Source: Pseudomonas sp. Leaf58 (lineage in GTDB: Bacteria; Pseudomonadota; Gammaproteobacteria; Pseudomonadales; Pseudomonadaceae). From it: a stretch of 64,000 nt of DNA. The position numbers and the translations under genes were made by a program. How positions within the stretch are numbered: the stretch's first letter is position 1; the number at the start of each line of letters is the position of its first letter. The notes beneath the pieces were generated by a model. That model was not told the origin of the DNA, made no database searches, and saw nothing but the letters and a program-made list of their open reading frames with translations. The stretch covers positions 5,027,501 to 5,091,500 of the forward strand of contig NZ_CP032677.1 in the NCBI RefSeq assembly GCF_003627215.1, in the 5' to 3' direction. Shown here one piece after another: positions 48,734-58,671 of this stretch.

Positions 48734-50356
48734 TCAGCGGGCCGTAGCCAGCTCTTGTTGGACGCTGCCGACGGTACGTGGCCAAGGTTTACCAGCCTGG
48801 ACCTGCGCTGGCAAGTTCTTGATTGCTGCAACCGCTGCGTCGCGGTTGGCGAAGTTGCCGTAAGTGACAACGTACAGCGGCTTGCCCTGCAGGTTTTTCT
48901 TGAAGTAGCGATAGTCGCCACCCTGGGCCTTGACGAACGCCTGGGCCGAGGCCTCGGAGCTGGTACCCAGTATCTGCACCACATAATTGCCCGGCTTTTG
49001 CCCGCTGTACCAGCCGCTGTTGCCGTTGCCGTTGCCGGCAGCCGCTGGCTTGTCGGCCGGCTTGGTGGCCGGCTTGGCCATGGCGACCTGAGTTGGCGCG
49101 GGCGCAGGCTTGGCGGGTGCAACCGGTTTGGCGGGCTGGGTTGCGACCGGTTTTGGCGCAGGCGCAACCGGGCGCGGCGGTACCGGCTGGGGCGACCCAA
49201 TGGCGACAGGCTGAGCCGGCGCGGGTGCCGGGCCGGCCGGCACTCCTTGCGGCGGCGCGATGGTGGTCACGGTGGGCGGCGGGTTGCCAGGCTGCAGGGC
49301 GGTATTGCCAGCAGGGCTACCCTCCTCACCTTCGCCCATGCCCGCAGCTTGTGCCAGCGGCTCACGCATCACCGGCTGCGACTGACCGACCAGCGGCAGC
49401 GGCATAGGTTGGGACGAGCCGGAAAACTCGATGGCAGCGCCAGACTGGCCCTCACCCAATGGCAGTTGCGCTTGGGCCGGCGCTTCAGCCGGTGCCTTGT
49501 CGCCTTTCTTGGGCATGAGGACCGCGGCAGCAACAGCGACCACGACGACAGCGGACAACGCGAGCACATGTTTTTTAGGCATCTTGAACCCCATGGATGG
49601 TCGTTTGGCCGTCGAGCGGCTGGCGATCATGGCTTCGATCAAAGTGTCACGGGCGACCTGGTTGATGTTGCCAGGCCAACCGTCGGAGTTTTCGTGGATA
49701 TCGACGATCTGTTCACGGCTGAACACCTCGATGCCCCGGCCAGCACCTTCCAGGCGCTGTTCCAGGTACTCGCGGGTCTCTTCCTCACTGTAGGGGGCAA
49801 GCTCGATGATGTGGAAGCGTTCTTCCTCGACATTGAGCTCATCCAGCCCGGCAATCAGCGACGGTTCGCCGAACAGGAACACATGCGGGCGCCCTTCGGG
49901 AACCCCCGCCGCCAACTCCAGCAACGCTTGGAGTGCCGACTCGTCGAGTTGTTCCGCATCGTCCACGAGCAAATACACTTCCTGGCCGGTCAGTGCCAGT
50001 TGCACCACTTTGGACAGGATCGCCTGCATTTCGGCCTGTGCTACATCCAGGGTCTGGGCGACCTGGCCGAGCACACTGGCCGCATCGCTGGCACCGCGGG
50101 CAGATACCACAACGCTCTGCACCGCCTGCTTGTTGGTGCTGGCTACCAGGGCCTGTCGCAGCAGCGTCTTACCGCTGCCCAGCGGGCCGCTGACAACCAG
50201 CATCATCTGGCTGTAGCGCGCCAGGTGGTGCAACTGGCCAAGCACAGGCTTGCGCTGGGCCGGGAAGAACTTGAAGCCCGGTACGCGAGGGGCGAACGGG
50301 TCGTGGCTCAACTGGTAATGGTCGAGAAAGGCCTCATCGGCATGCAAACTGGTCAT
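48734..50356 (-). CDS. damX: DamX-like SPOR protein with an N-terminal ExeA-type AAA+ ATPase
   Basis: The protein has 540 aa. An AAA+ domain (about residues 20-245) carries Walker A VVSGPLGSGKTLL and Walker B EVYLLVDDAEQL. One membrane helix lies near 264-282 (HVLALSAVVVVAVAAAVLM), followed by a Pro/Ala/Gly-rich periplasmic linker (285-455) and a SPOR domain (about 458-530, with YVVQILGTSSEASAQAFV) that binds denuded glycan at the septum. The ATPase end resembles ExeA/GspA, unlike E. coli DamX. It is the last gene of the pil-aro operon. Confidence 0.9.
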   Translation of the reverse strand: MTSLHADEAFLDHYQLSHDPFAPRVPGFKFFPAQRKPVLGQLHHLARYSQMMLVVSGPLGSGKTLLRQALVASTNKQAVQSVVVSARGASDAASVLGQVAQTLDVAQAEMQAILSKVVQLALTGQEVYLLVDDAEQLDESALQALLELAAGVPEGRPHVFLFGEPSLIAGLDELNVEEERFHIIELAPYSEEETREYLEQRLEGAGRGIEVFSREQIVDIHENSDGWPGNINQVARDTLIEAMIASRSTAKRPSMGFKMPKKHVLALSAVVVVAVAAAVLMPKKGDKAPAEAPAQAQLPLGEGQSGAAIEFSGSSQPMPLPLVGQSQPVMREPLAQAAGMGEGEEGSPAGNTALQPGNPPPTVTTIAPPQGVPAGPAPAPAQPVAIGSPQPVPPRPVAPAPKPVATQPAKPVAPAKPAPAPTQVAMAKPATKPADKPAAAGNGNGNSGWYSGQKPGNYVVQILGTSSEASAQAFVKAQGGDYRYFKKNLQGKPLYVVTYGNFANRDAAVAAIKNLPAQVQAGKPWPRTVGSVQQELATAR

Positions 50357-50371
50357 TGCGCTGTCACAACC

Positions 50372-51469
50372 TCAAAGCTGGGCCACGATCGCGCGGTAAT
50401 CCGCCGACAGCGTGGCCTGTAAAATCTCTTTCGGATAGTCGTCGGTCACTACGGCTTCGCCCATCTGGCGCAGCAGCACCAGACGCAGGCGGCCGTCGAG
50501 CACCTTCTTGTCGACCGCCATGTGCTCCATGAAATGCGCCGGGGTCATTTCCTGTGGTGGCACCACCGGCAAACCTGCGTCCTGCAACAGGCGAATTCCG
50601 CGATCGCGCTCGGCCTGGTCGATCCAGCCAAGGCGCATGGACATCTCCAGGGCCATCACCGTGCCCGCCGCCACGGCTTCGCCGTGCAGCCACACGCCAT
50701 AGCCCATATGGGTTTCGATGGCATGGCCGAAGGTATGCCCCAGGTTCAGCGTGGCCCGCACACCGGACTCTCGCTCGTCAGCGCCGACCACTGCAGCCTT
50801 CGCCGCACAGGAGCGGCGGATAGCTTCGGTCAGGGCTACCGAGTCGAGGGTGCGCAGCGCCTGCATATTGTCCTCGAGCCAGGCGAGGAACGGTTTGTCG
50901 CAGATCAGGCCGTACTTGATCACTTCGGCCAAGCCCGCAGACAGCTCGCGCGCTGGCAGGGTCTTGAGGCTGGTGGTATCGATCAGCACCGCATTGGGCT
51001 GGTAGAAGGCACCGACCATGTTTTTGCCCAGCGGGTGGTTGATGCCGGTCTTGCCGCCCACCGAGGAGTCGACCTGAGACAGCAGGGTGGTCGGTACCTG
51101 GATAAAGTCGACACCACGCTGGTAGCAGGCGGCAGCAAAGCCGGCCATGTCACCGATTACGCCGCCACCCAGGGCGACCACGGTAGTACGGCGGTCATGC
51201 CGGGCCTTGAGCAGGCCATCGAAGATCAGTTGCAGGGTTTCCCAGTTCTTGTAGGCTTCGCCGTCGGGCAACACCACCGGCAGCACCGAGTAGGCACCCA
51301 GGGTCTTGCTCAGGCGTTCAAGATACAGCGGCGCGACGGTCTCGTTGGAAACGATGGCAACCTGCCGCCCGGCGATATGCGGCGCCAGCAGTTCAGGCTG
51401 GTCCAGCAGCCCTTCGCCAATGTAGATCGGGTAGCTACGCTCGCCCAGGTCGACCTTTAGTGTCTGCAT
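50372..51469 (-). CDS. aroB: 3-dehydroquinate synthase AroB
   Basis: The protein has 365 aa and converts DAHP to 3-dehydroquinate in the shikimate pathway, using NAD+ and Zn2+. Motifs: [32 protein letters not shown], and zinc ligands in [12 protein letters not shown]. The start MQTLKVDLG at 51469 gives the standard N-terminus. It follows aroK by 97 bp and precedes damX by 15 bp, as in E. coli. Confidence 0.97.
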   Translation of the reverse strand: MQTLKVDLGERSYPIYIGEGLLDQPELLAPHIAGRQVAIVSNETVAPLYLERLSKTLGAYSVLPVVLPDGEAYKNWETLQLIFDGLLKARHDRRTTVVALGGGVIGDMAGFAAACYQRGVDFIQVPTTLLSQVDSSVGGKTGINHPLGKNMVGAFYQPNAVLIDTTSLKTLPARELSAGLAEVIKYGLICDKPFLAWLEDNMQALRTLDSVALTEAIRRSCAAKAAVVGADERESGVRATLNLGHTFGHAIETHMGYGVWLHGEAVAAGTVMALEMSMRLGWIDQAERDRGIRLLQDAGLPVVPPQEMTPAHFMEHMAVDKKVLDGRLRLVLLRQMGEAVVTDDYPKEILQATLSADYRAIVAQL

Positions 51470-51566
51470 GTATCCCCACAATGTACTTGGGCGCGGCGCC
51501 GTTCAGGCGACCCACGCGGTAACGTTGAACCTCGCCTCGGCGCTGGGGGCCGAGAATAGACCCGGG

Positions 51567-52085
51567 TTAACGGGGCGGCAACTGCTGCAAACGCTCGAGA
51601 ATATCGATCACCACCATGCGTGGCGGCCGCTCGTCGGTTTCCACTACCAGGTCGGCGATCTCGCGGTAGAGCGGGTCGCGGGTTTCCAGCAGCGCGCGCA
51701 AGGTCGCCTCGGGGTTGGCGGTGCGCAGCAGGGGGCGATTGCGGTCGCGCGCGGTGCGGCCAACCTGCTGCTCCACCGAAGCATGCAGGTAGATTACCCG
51801 GCCGCCCTGGTGCAGAGCCTGGCGGTTGGCTTCGCGCATCACCGCGCCACCACCGGTCGCCAGGACTACGCCGTCGAGTGAGCAAAGCTCGGCGATCATC
51901 GCCTGCTCGCGGTCACGGAAACCCGGCTCGCCTTCCTTGTCGAAAATCCACGGAATGTTGGCGCCGCATCTCAGTTCAATTTCCTTGTCGGAATCTTTGA
52001 ACAGCAGGCGCAGCTCTTTGGCCAATAGGCGTCCTATGGTGCTTTTACCAGCACCCATGGGCCCCACAAGTATCAAATTTCGCAC
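51567..52085 (-). CDS. aroK: Shikimate kinase AroK
   Basis: This 172-aa kinase has Walker [13 protein letters not shown], the shikimate-binding DSDKEIE and FRDRE motifs, and the GGGAV Walker B-like loop, with a lid Arg in [11 protein letters not shown]. It phosphorylates shikimate at O3. The start is a GTG at 52085, only 4 bp after the pilQ stop, so the gene is translationally linked to the pilus genes. Confidence 0.97.
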   Translation of the reverse strand: MRNLILVGPMGAGKSTIGRLLAKELRLLFKDSDKEIELRCGANIPWIFDKEGEPGFRDREQAMIAELCSLDGVVLATGGGAVMREANRQALHQGGRVIYLHASVEQQVGRTARDRNRPLLRTANPEATLRALLETRDPLYREIADLVVETDERPPRMVVIDILERLQQLPPR

Positions 52086-52089
52086 AGAA

Positions 52090-53361
52090 TCAACGACTCA
52101 CAGCAATCGCCTGGTCACTCATGATACGCGGAGTCAGGAAGACCAGCAGCTCGGATTTTTTCTCTTGTAATGCATCGCGTCGAAACAGCCGCCCAACATA
52201 CGGCAGATCGCCGAAAAATGGCACCTTGTCGACCACATTGTTTTGCGAAGTCGAGTAGACGCCACCGATAACGATCGTTTCGCCGTCAGCCACGCGAACC
52301 TTGGCATTGACCTCGTTCTTGCGAATCGGCGGTACGTTGTTCAAGGCATTGACGTAGTCCGGCTCGTCCTTGGTCACCCTGACGGTCATGATCACCTTGT
52401 TGTCCGGGGTGATTTGCGGGGTCACCTCCAGCGACAACGAGGCCTCGCGGAACGACACCGAGGTAGCGCCACTCTGGCTGGTTTCCTGGTACGGCACCTC
52501 GGTGCCCTTGAGTATCCTGGCCGTTTCCTTGTTAGCCGTGACCACCTTGGGTTGCGAGATGATCTCGCCGTTGCCGCTCTTTTCCATGGCGCTGAGCTCA
52601 AGGTCAAGTAACACCCCGCCGCGCAGCAAGCCCAGGCCGATGCTGCTGCCAGCCCGCTCCACCCCGAGGTCGACGAACACGTCCTTGCCCAGTTGTGCGC
52701 TTTCAGCGTACAGAGGCCCACCCCAGCGTACCCCCAGGCTCTTTTCGTAATCGACATTGGCTTCGACGATGCGCGCCTCGATCGCCACCTGGCGTACCGG
52801 TACATCAAGCTGCGCCACCAATTGCCGCAGCTCGGCAAGGCGCTCGACAGGCTGGTACACCACCAAGGTATTGGTGCGCTCATCGACACTCAGGCTACCC
52901 CGCCCAGTAAGAATGCCGTCATCCGCCAGGCTTGCCATCAGTAACTCCGCCAACTCGGCGGCCTTGGCGTGGTGGATGGCCACCAGCTCCCGTTGCAACG
53001 GTTGCAACTGCGCATCCAGCACCTGCCCTACGCGGGTATCGAACGATTGTGCGGCAAGCTCGGCCGCAGGCGCCACCAGCAACACATTGCCTTCCTGACG
53101 CTGGGCCAGGCCCTTGCTGCGCAACACCAGGTCAAGGGCCTGGTCCCACGGCACATCCTGCAAACGCAAGGTGACATTGCCCTGCACGGCGTCGCTAGCA
53201 ACCAAATTGACGCCGGTATAGTCGGCCAGCACCTGCAACACCGAACGCACCTCCACATCCTGAAAGTTCAACGACAGTGGCTCACCCTGATAAGGCGCCG
53301 CCGACGCCAATTGCATCGACAGCAGGGGCGCCAGGCCCCACTTCATCACTGTTTTCATCAT
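52090..53361 (-). CDS. pilQ: Short PilQ/HofQ-type secretin
   Basis: The protein has 423 aa with a signal peptide (cut near LASAAPYQG), an STN/N0 domain (about residues 28-100), one N1 domain (110-200) and a secretin core (about 230-415, with [17 protein letters not shown]). P. aeruginosa PilQ is about 714 aa with N-terminal AMIN domains; these are absent, so size and layout match E. coli HofQ (412 aa). A strong AAGGAGG lies 9 nt before the ATG, inside the coding end of the pilO-pilP fusion gene, which it overlaps by 80 bp. Confidence 0.9.
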   Translation of the reverse strand: MMKTVMKWGLAPLLSMQLASAAPYQGEPLSLNFQDVEVRSVLQVLADYTGVNLVASDAVQGNVTLRLQDVPWDQALDLVLRSKGLAQRQEGNVLLVAPAAELAAQSFDTRVGQVLDAQLQPLQRELVAIHHAKAAELAELLMASLADDGILTGRGSLSVDERTNTLVVYQPVERLAELRQLVAQLDVPVRQVAIEARIVEANVDYEKSLGVRWGGPLYAESAQLGKDVFVDLGVERAGSSIGLGLLRGGVLLDLELSAMEKSGNGEIISQPKVVTANKETARILKGTEVPYQETSQSGATSVSFREASLSLEVTPQITPDNKVIMTVRVTKDEPDYVNALNNVPPIRKNEVNAKVRVADGETIVIGGVYSTSQNNVVDKVPFFGDLPYVGRLFRRDALQEKKSELLVFLTPRIMSDQAIAVSR

Positions 53362-54298
53362 GGTCCGGGGCCTCCTTGCCCAGGCGCTTTGCGAGGGTGA
53401 TGAACGCCGTACGTTCGTGCCATACCCCCGCCATGAACAACCGCTCGCGTACCTCGACCTGATGTTGGTCGACTTGCGTTATAACGCCCTGATCACGCCC
53501 CACCCGGTCACCTGGGCGCACGCGATAAAGCCTGCCAGCCGCCATCAGCAGTGCTTCGTGCACTACCCCGCGCGACAGGCTGCCGACCATTTCCAACTGC
53601 GCCAAAGGCACGCTGCCCAGCCCGGCGCCCGACAGCCGTAACCCCCGCGGGGCAAACGGGTCGAGCGTCGGCGTAAGCAGTGCAGCCCTGGCCGGTACCC
53701 GTGCTAGCACTGCGGGCGCAGGCAAAGGGGCAGACGCCTGGTAGGTATCGACCTGCAGCTGCAAGCGCAACAACCCAGGCCGGCCCTCGACCGCCACCAG
53801 GTTCATATCACCGCTGCGCAGCACTCGGGCCTGGCCCAACCAGTCATCCAACCACTGCAGCAACGCGGTGTAATGCCCCACCAGCTGCAGCGCCAGCGGT
53901 ATTTTGTTGAATCCGGCGTGTGACTCGCCTTCATGCACATCGAGCCGCTCAATGAGCAAACCATGCGCATGCCCCAAGGCCGTCAGGCGGTCGAGCAGGT
54001 CGCTCATGCTCTCCCCGGCGGCCAGGTGCCAGCGCGCCTCCTGCAACCGTTGCCCGGCGACGGCTTCAGCCGCCTGCAGCTGCGCCAGCTCGGCCAACTG
54101 CGCGGTGCTGGCTACCTGCTGTTCGTGCAAATCGTCATGCCGAGCCTCCTCGTGCGCTTGCGCCTGCCAAACTGCCGGCAGGCGTACCGCGCAGCCCAAG
54201 CCAAACAACGCCACCGCCACCAGCACGGGTGCTGCCCGCCTGAATCGGCTGGAGCCTTCGGCAGCCGCCAGCCAGGCGAAGGCCGATACAGCACTCAC
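53282..54298 (-). CDS. PilO-PilP fusion protein
   Basis: The protein has 338 aa. The N-terminal part (1-about 205) has the PilO layout: one membrane helix (about 22-42), a coiled coil and a ferredoxin-like fold. The C-terminal part (about 205-310, from LDPFAPRGLRL) has the PilP beta fold with LAQLEMVGSLSRG and VRPGDRVGRDQGVI. In other pseudomonads pilO and pilP are separate and PilP is a lipoprotein; here no lipobox or internal stop separates them. The last 26 residues are encoded over pilQ. Its start overlaps the pilN stop by 4 bp. Confidence 0.85.
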   Translation of the reverse strand: MSAVSAFAWLAAAEGSSRFRRAAPVLVAVALFGLGCAVRLPAVWQAQAHEEARHDDLHEQQVASTAQLAELAQLQAAEAVAGQRLQEARWHLAAGESMSDLLDRLTALGHAHGLLIERLDVHEGESHAGFNKIPLALQLVGHYTALLQWLDDWLGQARVLRSGDMNLVAVEGRPGLLRLQLQVDTYQASAPLPAPAVLARVPARAALLTPTLDPFAPRGLRLSGAGLGSVPLAQLEMVGSLSRGVVHEALLMAAGRLYRVRPGDRVGRDQGVITQVDQHQVEVRERLFMAGVWHERTAFITLAKRLGKEAPDHDENSDEVGPGAPAVDAIGVGGALSG

Positions 54299-54831
54299 GA
54301 CCAGAACGCCGAGACACGCGCAGAGAGCAAAAACTCATCGCCGCTCGGCAGGCTCTTGATGTGCTTTAGCTCCAGATCCAGCAGCACACTCGAGCGGCCC
54401 AGGTCGCGCATGAATTGCGCAACTACGGCACCGGACGCGGCCAGCCCAGTCACCTGTAAGCGGCCGTTTTCAAGGCTGAGTTCGCGCAGTTGAACACCCA
54501 CGGGCAACGCAACCTCAAGGTCCGCGAACACCCCGACCAACACTCCCTGATGGCTGCGCAAGCCCTCCAGCGCTGCGGCACGGGCGAGGAGCGTTTCGTG
54601 CTGCGCACGTAGATCGGCCAGCGGCTGCAGTTGCGCGCGCAGCAGGCCAAGGGCTACCTGGCGCTGGTTATTGGCCAGCGCCAGTTGCTGCCCGCGCTGG
54701 CGGGCCAACTGGTCGACCAGTGTCACTGCCACCAGGGCCAGCACCGCGCTGATGACCAGTTGCCTGCGAAAGCGCCGGAGCGCGGCCTGGCGCTGCCGTT
54801 CGCGCCAGGGCAACAAGTTCAGTCGCATCAT
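54295..54831 (-). CDS. pilN: PilN-like pilus/uptake assembly protein
   Basis: The protein has 178 aa. The N-terminal motif MRLNLLPWRE, which binds PilM, is diagnostic. One membrane helix (about residues 22-40), a coiled coil and a periplasmic ferredoxin-like fold follow. The start at 54831 is 8 nt from GGAGGG and overlaps the pilM stop (ATGA); the next codon is also ATG. Confidence 0.9.
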   Translation of the reverse strand: MMRLNLLPWRERQRQAALRRFRRQLVISAVLALVAVTLVDQLARQRGQQLALANNQRQVALGLLRAQLQPLADLRAQHETLLARAAALEGLRSHQGVLVGVFADLEVALPVGVQLRELSLENGRLQVTGLAASGAVVAQFMRDLGRSSVLLDLELKHIKSLPSGDEFLLSARVSAFWS

Positions 54832-55700
54832 GGCTGCAACCCTCCCAGTGCCAAGGCGCAAGCCAGAATCATCGTGCCATCGACGGGCTCAGGACCCGTA
54901 AGGCCGGGCAAGTGCCGGCACGGCACGTTCAGCAAGCGCTGCAGCTCGTCCGTGTCGATCGGTGAACTACCAGCAACCCACATGCTCGCAGGCAGGTGCT
55001 CGCCGCCAAGCACCGTGTGCAAGCGCTCGGGCAAGCCCCCCATTGTCTTCGCTCCCGCCGCTTGCAGCTCACGGCGCTGGCAACTCCGACCCGGCGGCCA
55101 GTCGTAAAGGGTCGCGCCGTGCGCTTCGACACGTAGCAGTGCCGCCCCCTCGAGGCTACCCTGGGGCAGCAGGCGGCGTAGGGCAATGCTGTCGACCTCC
55201 ACAACCTCCAGTTGCAAGCCGGCATCCTCGACGACAGCTGCGAGTGGCGCCAGCGCACTTTGCCGGCATGCCGCCACCATCACCTCGGCACAGCCTGGTT
55301 GCACAAGGGAGGGTCCCATGACCTGAAAGTCCAGGGCCAGGTCCTCCAGCGGAAACGGAAACAGCCGTTCAGCGTCGGCGAGCAGTTGTGCTTCCATTTC
55401 TGCCTCACCGTGCTCAACCGGCAGGTGGCACAACTTGCAGATGACCTGCTCGGCCGGCAGCGCTAGCGCTACACGGCGCTGCCTGAGGCCACTGCGATGG
55501 CAAACACGCTGCAAAGCAGCCGCCACAACGGCAGGTTCTGCCGCCCAATCACAGCCTGGCGTCAATTCGAATCGCTCTTGCGCCCAGGCCACCACTCCGC
55601 AGCGCCGGTTGCGCCGCTGCAGTTGCACAATACGTACAGCGTCGGGGGCAATCTCCACCCCCACCAGTGAACCGACATCCTTGCCGAAGCGTCCTAGCAT
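54828..55700 (-). CDS. pilM: PilM/HofM-like actin-fold protein
   Basis: This 290-aa cytoplasmic actin-like ATPase of the PilM family starts LVGVEIAPDAVRIVQL (phosphate-1 loop) and contains EMEAQLLADAERLFPF and VVEVDSIALRRLL. It is shorter than P. aeruginosa PilM (354 aa) and closer to HofM (259 aa); part of the C-terminal subdomain is reduced. It is the first gene of the pilMN(OP)Q-aroKB-damX operon, divergent from mrcA with a 216-bp gap. Confidence 0.87.
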   Translation of the reverse strand: MLGRFGKDVGSLVGVEIAPDAVRIVQLQRRNRRCGVVAWAQERFELTPGCDWAAEPAVVAAALQRVCHRSGLRQRRVALALPAEQVICKLCHLPVEHGEAEMEAQLLADAERLFPFPLEDLALDFQVMGPSLVQPGCAEVMVAACRQSALAPLAAVVEDAGLQLEVVEVDSIALRRLLPQGSLEGAALLRVEAHGATLYDWPPGRSCQRRELQAAGAKTMGGLPERLHTVLGGEHLPASMWVAGSSPIDTDELQRLLNVPCRHLPGLTGPEPVDGTMILACALALGGLQP

Positions 55701-55845
55701 CGCGGCTTCCTTGCTGCCTGTCGCAGCGGGTTATCGTTGCGGCCGTCGTAGCCGCCTGTCGCAACCCCGCGCCAACACTAGGCCGCACCGACCGTTCAAG
55801 GCGACGGACAGCCTGGCCGGTAACCCGGAGAGACGAAAAAATGCT

Positions 55846-55851
55846 TATAAT
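55846..55851 (+). promoter_or_regulatory. Consensus -10 box upstream of mrcA
   Basis: A perfect TATAAT lies 66 bp before the mrcA start in the pilM/mrcA divergent gap. No good -35 box at 16-18 bp is evident, so it may depend on other contacts or an activator. Confidence 0.5.
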
Positions 55852-55916
55852 GCCCAGCGTTTTTTGGTCCGCCGGACCTGCGTGCAATCCACTCCCAACC
55901 TGGACACCGAAAAGCC

Positions 55917-58370
55917 TTGATACGTCTGCTGAAGTTCTTCTGGTGGTCTTCCGTCGCAGTCATCTGCGCGCTCGTACTCGGTGTGAGCGGTGCGTTTCTG
56001 TATCTTAGCCCTAGCCTGCCCTCGGTCGAGTCACTCAGAAGCATCCAGTTGCAGATCCCCCTCAGGGTGTACAGCAGCGACGGCAAGCTGATTGCCGAAT
56101 TCGGCGAAATGCGTCGCTCGCCGATCCGCTTCGCGGAAATTCCCCCACAGTTCATCCAGGCGCTTCTGTCCGCAGAGGACGACAATTTCCTCAACCACTA
56201 CGGTGTCGACCCCAGCAGCCTGATGCGCGCCGCGACCCAGCTGGTGAAAACCGGGCATATCCAGACCGGCGGCAGCACCATCACCATGCAGGTGGCGAAA
56301 AACTTCTTCCTCACCAGCGAGCGCAGCTTTTCGCGCAAGACCAACGAAATTCTGCTGGCCCTGCAGATCGAGCGCGAGCTGACCAAGGACGAGATCCTCG
56401 AGCTGTACGTGAACAAGATCTACCTGGGCAACCGCGCCTACGGCATCGACGCCGCTGCGCAGGTGTATTACGGCAAGTCGATCCGCGACGTGAGCCTGGC
56501 ACAAATGGCGATGATCGCCGGCCTGCCAAAGGCACCTTCGCGCTTTAACCCGCTGGCCAACCCGGTGCGCGCCAAGGAGCGCCGCGACTGGATCCTCGGC
56601 CGCATGTACAAGCTGGGCAAGATCGACGAAGCCAGCTACCAGGCAGCCCTGGCCGAGCCGCTCAACGCCAGCTACCACGTGCCCACGCCTGAAGTGAATG
56701 CCCCTTACATCGCCGAGATGGCCCGCGCCGAAATGGTCGGCCGCTACGGCAGCGACGCTTACACCGAAGGCTTCCGGGTTACTACCACGGTGCCCAGCGA
56801 CATGCAGGAAATGGCCAACAAGGCCATCCTCAATGGCCTCTCAGACTACGACGAACGCCACGGCTACCGCGGCCCAGAGGCACGCTTCCCGGGCCGCACC
56901 CAGGCAGCCTGGCTGCAGGAACTGAGCAAGCAGCGCACCCTGGGTGGCCTGGAGCCCGCCATCGTCACCCAGGTCGATAAGACCGACCTCAAGGTGCTGA
57001 CCCGGAGTGGACAGGAAGAACTAGTCGCCTGGGACACCATGAAGTGGGCGCGCCCATTCATCAACAGCAATGCCCAAGGCCGTGCGCCACAGTCACCGGC
57101 CGACGTGGCCCAGGTCGGTGACCTGGTGCGCGTGCAGCGCCTGGCCGATGGCAAGCTCAAGTTCAGCCAGGTGCCTGGCGCGCAAAGTGCGCTGGTCACC
57201 CTCGACCCTTACAACGGTGCCATCCGCGCGTTGGTCGGCGGCTTCTCGTTCGAGCAGAGCAACTACAACCGCGCCATGCAGGCCAAGCGCCAGCCGGGCT
57301 CCAGCTTCAAACCGTTCATCTACAGCGCCGCCCTGGACAGTGGCTATACCGCCTCCAGCTTGGTCAACGATGCGCCGATAGTCTTCGTCGACGAGTCGGT
57401 AGACAAAGTATGGCGGCCGAAGAACGACACCAACACCTTCCTCGGCCCGATACGCATGCGCGAGGCGCTGTACAAGTCGCGTAACCTGGTGTCGATCCGC
57501 CTGCTGCAGGCCATGGGTGTGGACCGCACCATCGACTACATCGCCAAGTTCGGCTTCAACAAGCAGGACCTGCCGCGCAACCTGTCGCTGGCACTGGGCA
57601 CCGCCACCCTGACCCCAATGGAAATCGCCACCGGCTGGAGCACCTTTGCCAACGGCGGCTACAAGATCACCCCGTACCTGATCGAGCGTATCGAGAGCCG
57701 TAGCGGCGAGACGCTGTTCACCGCCAACCCGGCCCGCACACCGCAAGGTGCCCAAGACCAGGCAGGCCTGGCCGCCCCTGAGCAGCCAATCAGCACCGCA
57801 GCCATGCCAGGCGAGGCCCCTTCGGCCTTCAGCCAGATGGCCGCTGCACCGCAGGCGCCGGCTATGGCTGAACAGATCATCGACGGGCGTACTACCTACA
57901 TTCTCACGAGCATGCTGCAGGACGTGATCAAACGCGGTACCGGCCGCCGGGCGCTGGCCCTGGGCCGCACCGACCTGGCAGGCAAGACCGGTACCACCAA
58001 CGAGTCCAAGGACGCCTGGTTCTCCGGTTACAACGCCGACTACGTGACCACCGTGTGGGTCGGCTTCGACCAGCCGGAAACCCTGGGCCGGCGCGAGTAC
58101 GGCGGCACGGCGGCGCTGCCGATCTGGATGAGCTTCATGGGTGCCGCCCTGAAGGACAAGCCGAACCACGCACCGGCTGAGCCTGAGGGCATCCTAAGCC
58201 TGCGCGTCGACCCGGTCAGCGGCCGGGCCGCCTCGCCGGGCACGCCGAATGCCTACTTCGAGCTGTTCAAGGCCGAAGACTCGCCGCCGTCGGTGGACGA
58301 ACTGGGCACTGGCGCAGCACCGGGCAGCCCGCTGCCGGCGGATGAAGCGGCGCCGATGGATCTGTTCTGA
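55917..58370 (+). CDS. mrcA: Penicillin-binding protein 1A (class A PBP)
   Basis: This 817-aa bifunctional peptidoglycan synthase has an N-terminal membrane anchor (about residues 9-30), a glycosyltransferase domain (about 55-230) with ALLSAEDDNFLNHYGVD and GGSTITMQVAKNFF, an OB-like insert (about 310-420), and a transpeptidase domain with the SxxK motif PGSSFKPF, SxN SRN, and KTG AGKTGTTNE. The start is a TTG at 55917; the encoded MIRLLKFFWW matches Pseudomonas PonA N-termini. It is divergent from pilM, the same order as mrcA-hofM in E. coli. Confidence 0.95.
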   Translation: MIRLLKFFWWSSVAVICALVLGVSGAFLYLSPSLPSVESLRSIQLQIPLRVYSSDGKLIAEFGEMRRSPIRFAEIPPQFIQALLSAEDDNFLNHYGVDPSSLMRAATQLVKTGHIQTGGSTITMQVAKNFFLTSERSFSRKTNEILLALQIERELTKDEILELYVNKIYLGNRAYGIDAAAQVYYGKSIRDVSLAQMAMIAGLPKAPSRFNPLANPVRAKERRDWILGRMYKLGKIDEASYQAALAEPLNASYHVPTPEVNAPYIAEMARAEMVGRYGSDAYTEGFRVTTTVPSDMQEMANKAILNGLSDYDERHGYRGPEARFPGRTQAAWLQELSKQRTLGGLEPAIVTQVDKTDLKVLTRSGQEELVAWDTMKWARPFINSNAQGRAPQSPADVAQVGDLVRVQRLADGKLKFSQVPGAQSALVTLDPYNGAIRALVGGFSFEQSNYNRAMQAKRQPGSSFKPFIYSAALDSGYTASSLVNDAPIVFVDESVDKVWRPKNDTNTFLGPIRMREALYKSRNLVSIRLLQAMGVDRTIDYIAKFGFNKQDLPRNLSLALGTATLTPMEIATGWSTFANGGYKITPYLIERIESRSGETLFTANPARTPQGAQDQAGLAAPEQPISTAAMPGEAPSAFSQMAAAPQAPAMAEQIIDGRTTYILTSMLQDVIKRGTGRRALALGRTDLAGKTGTTNESKDAWFSGYNADYVTTVWVGFDQPETLGRREYGGTAALPIWMSFMGAALKDKPNHAPAEPEGILSLRVDPVSGRAASPGTPNAYFELFKAEDSPPSVDELGTGAAPGSPLPADEAAPMDLF

Positions 58371-58420
58371 GGCAGGGTGCCTGGCTAGGTGCCCGACTCT
58401 GGTTTTGCGTGGGCGCGTAA

Positions 58421-58671
58421 ATCGAGCGCCGCCCGCGCGGCGCTTCGCGGGGCAAGCCCGCTCCCACATTTGTTGCAACGTGGCCATGCCTGTGAGGGCA
58501 TGGTTGTCAGCCTTGTTGGCATGACTGGATTTCGAGGTGGGCATTTGATGCCGCCCCACCTGCCTCAAGACCTGTACCAAGGCAGGCAACCATGGCCTCA
58601 CAGGTTCGGCACGTTGCAACAAATGTGGGAGCGGGCTTGCCCCGCGAAGCGCCGCGCGGGCGGCGCTCGAT
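58421..58671. repeat. Ancestral palindromic element (complete first copy)
   Basis: The first copy alone has full-length arms: 58421-58506 and 58587-58671, about 86 nt each and nearly complementary. In later copies the outer 20 bp of the left arm (58421-58440) are missing, showing that the amplification began inside this arm. Confidence 0.85.

Noticed and set aside
48755..50422. 555-codon plus-strand frame opposite damX
   Set aside because: It is an Arg/Gly/Leu-rich shadow of a recognised AAA+/SPOR protein.
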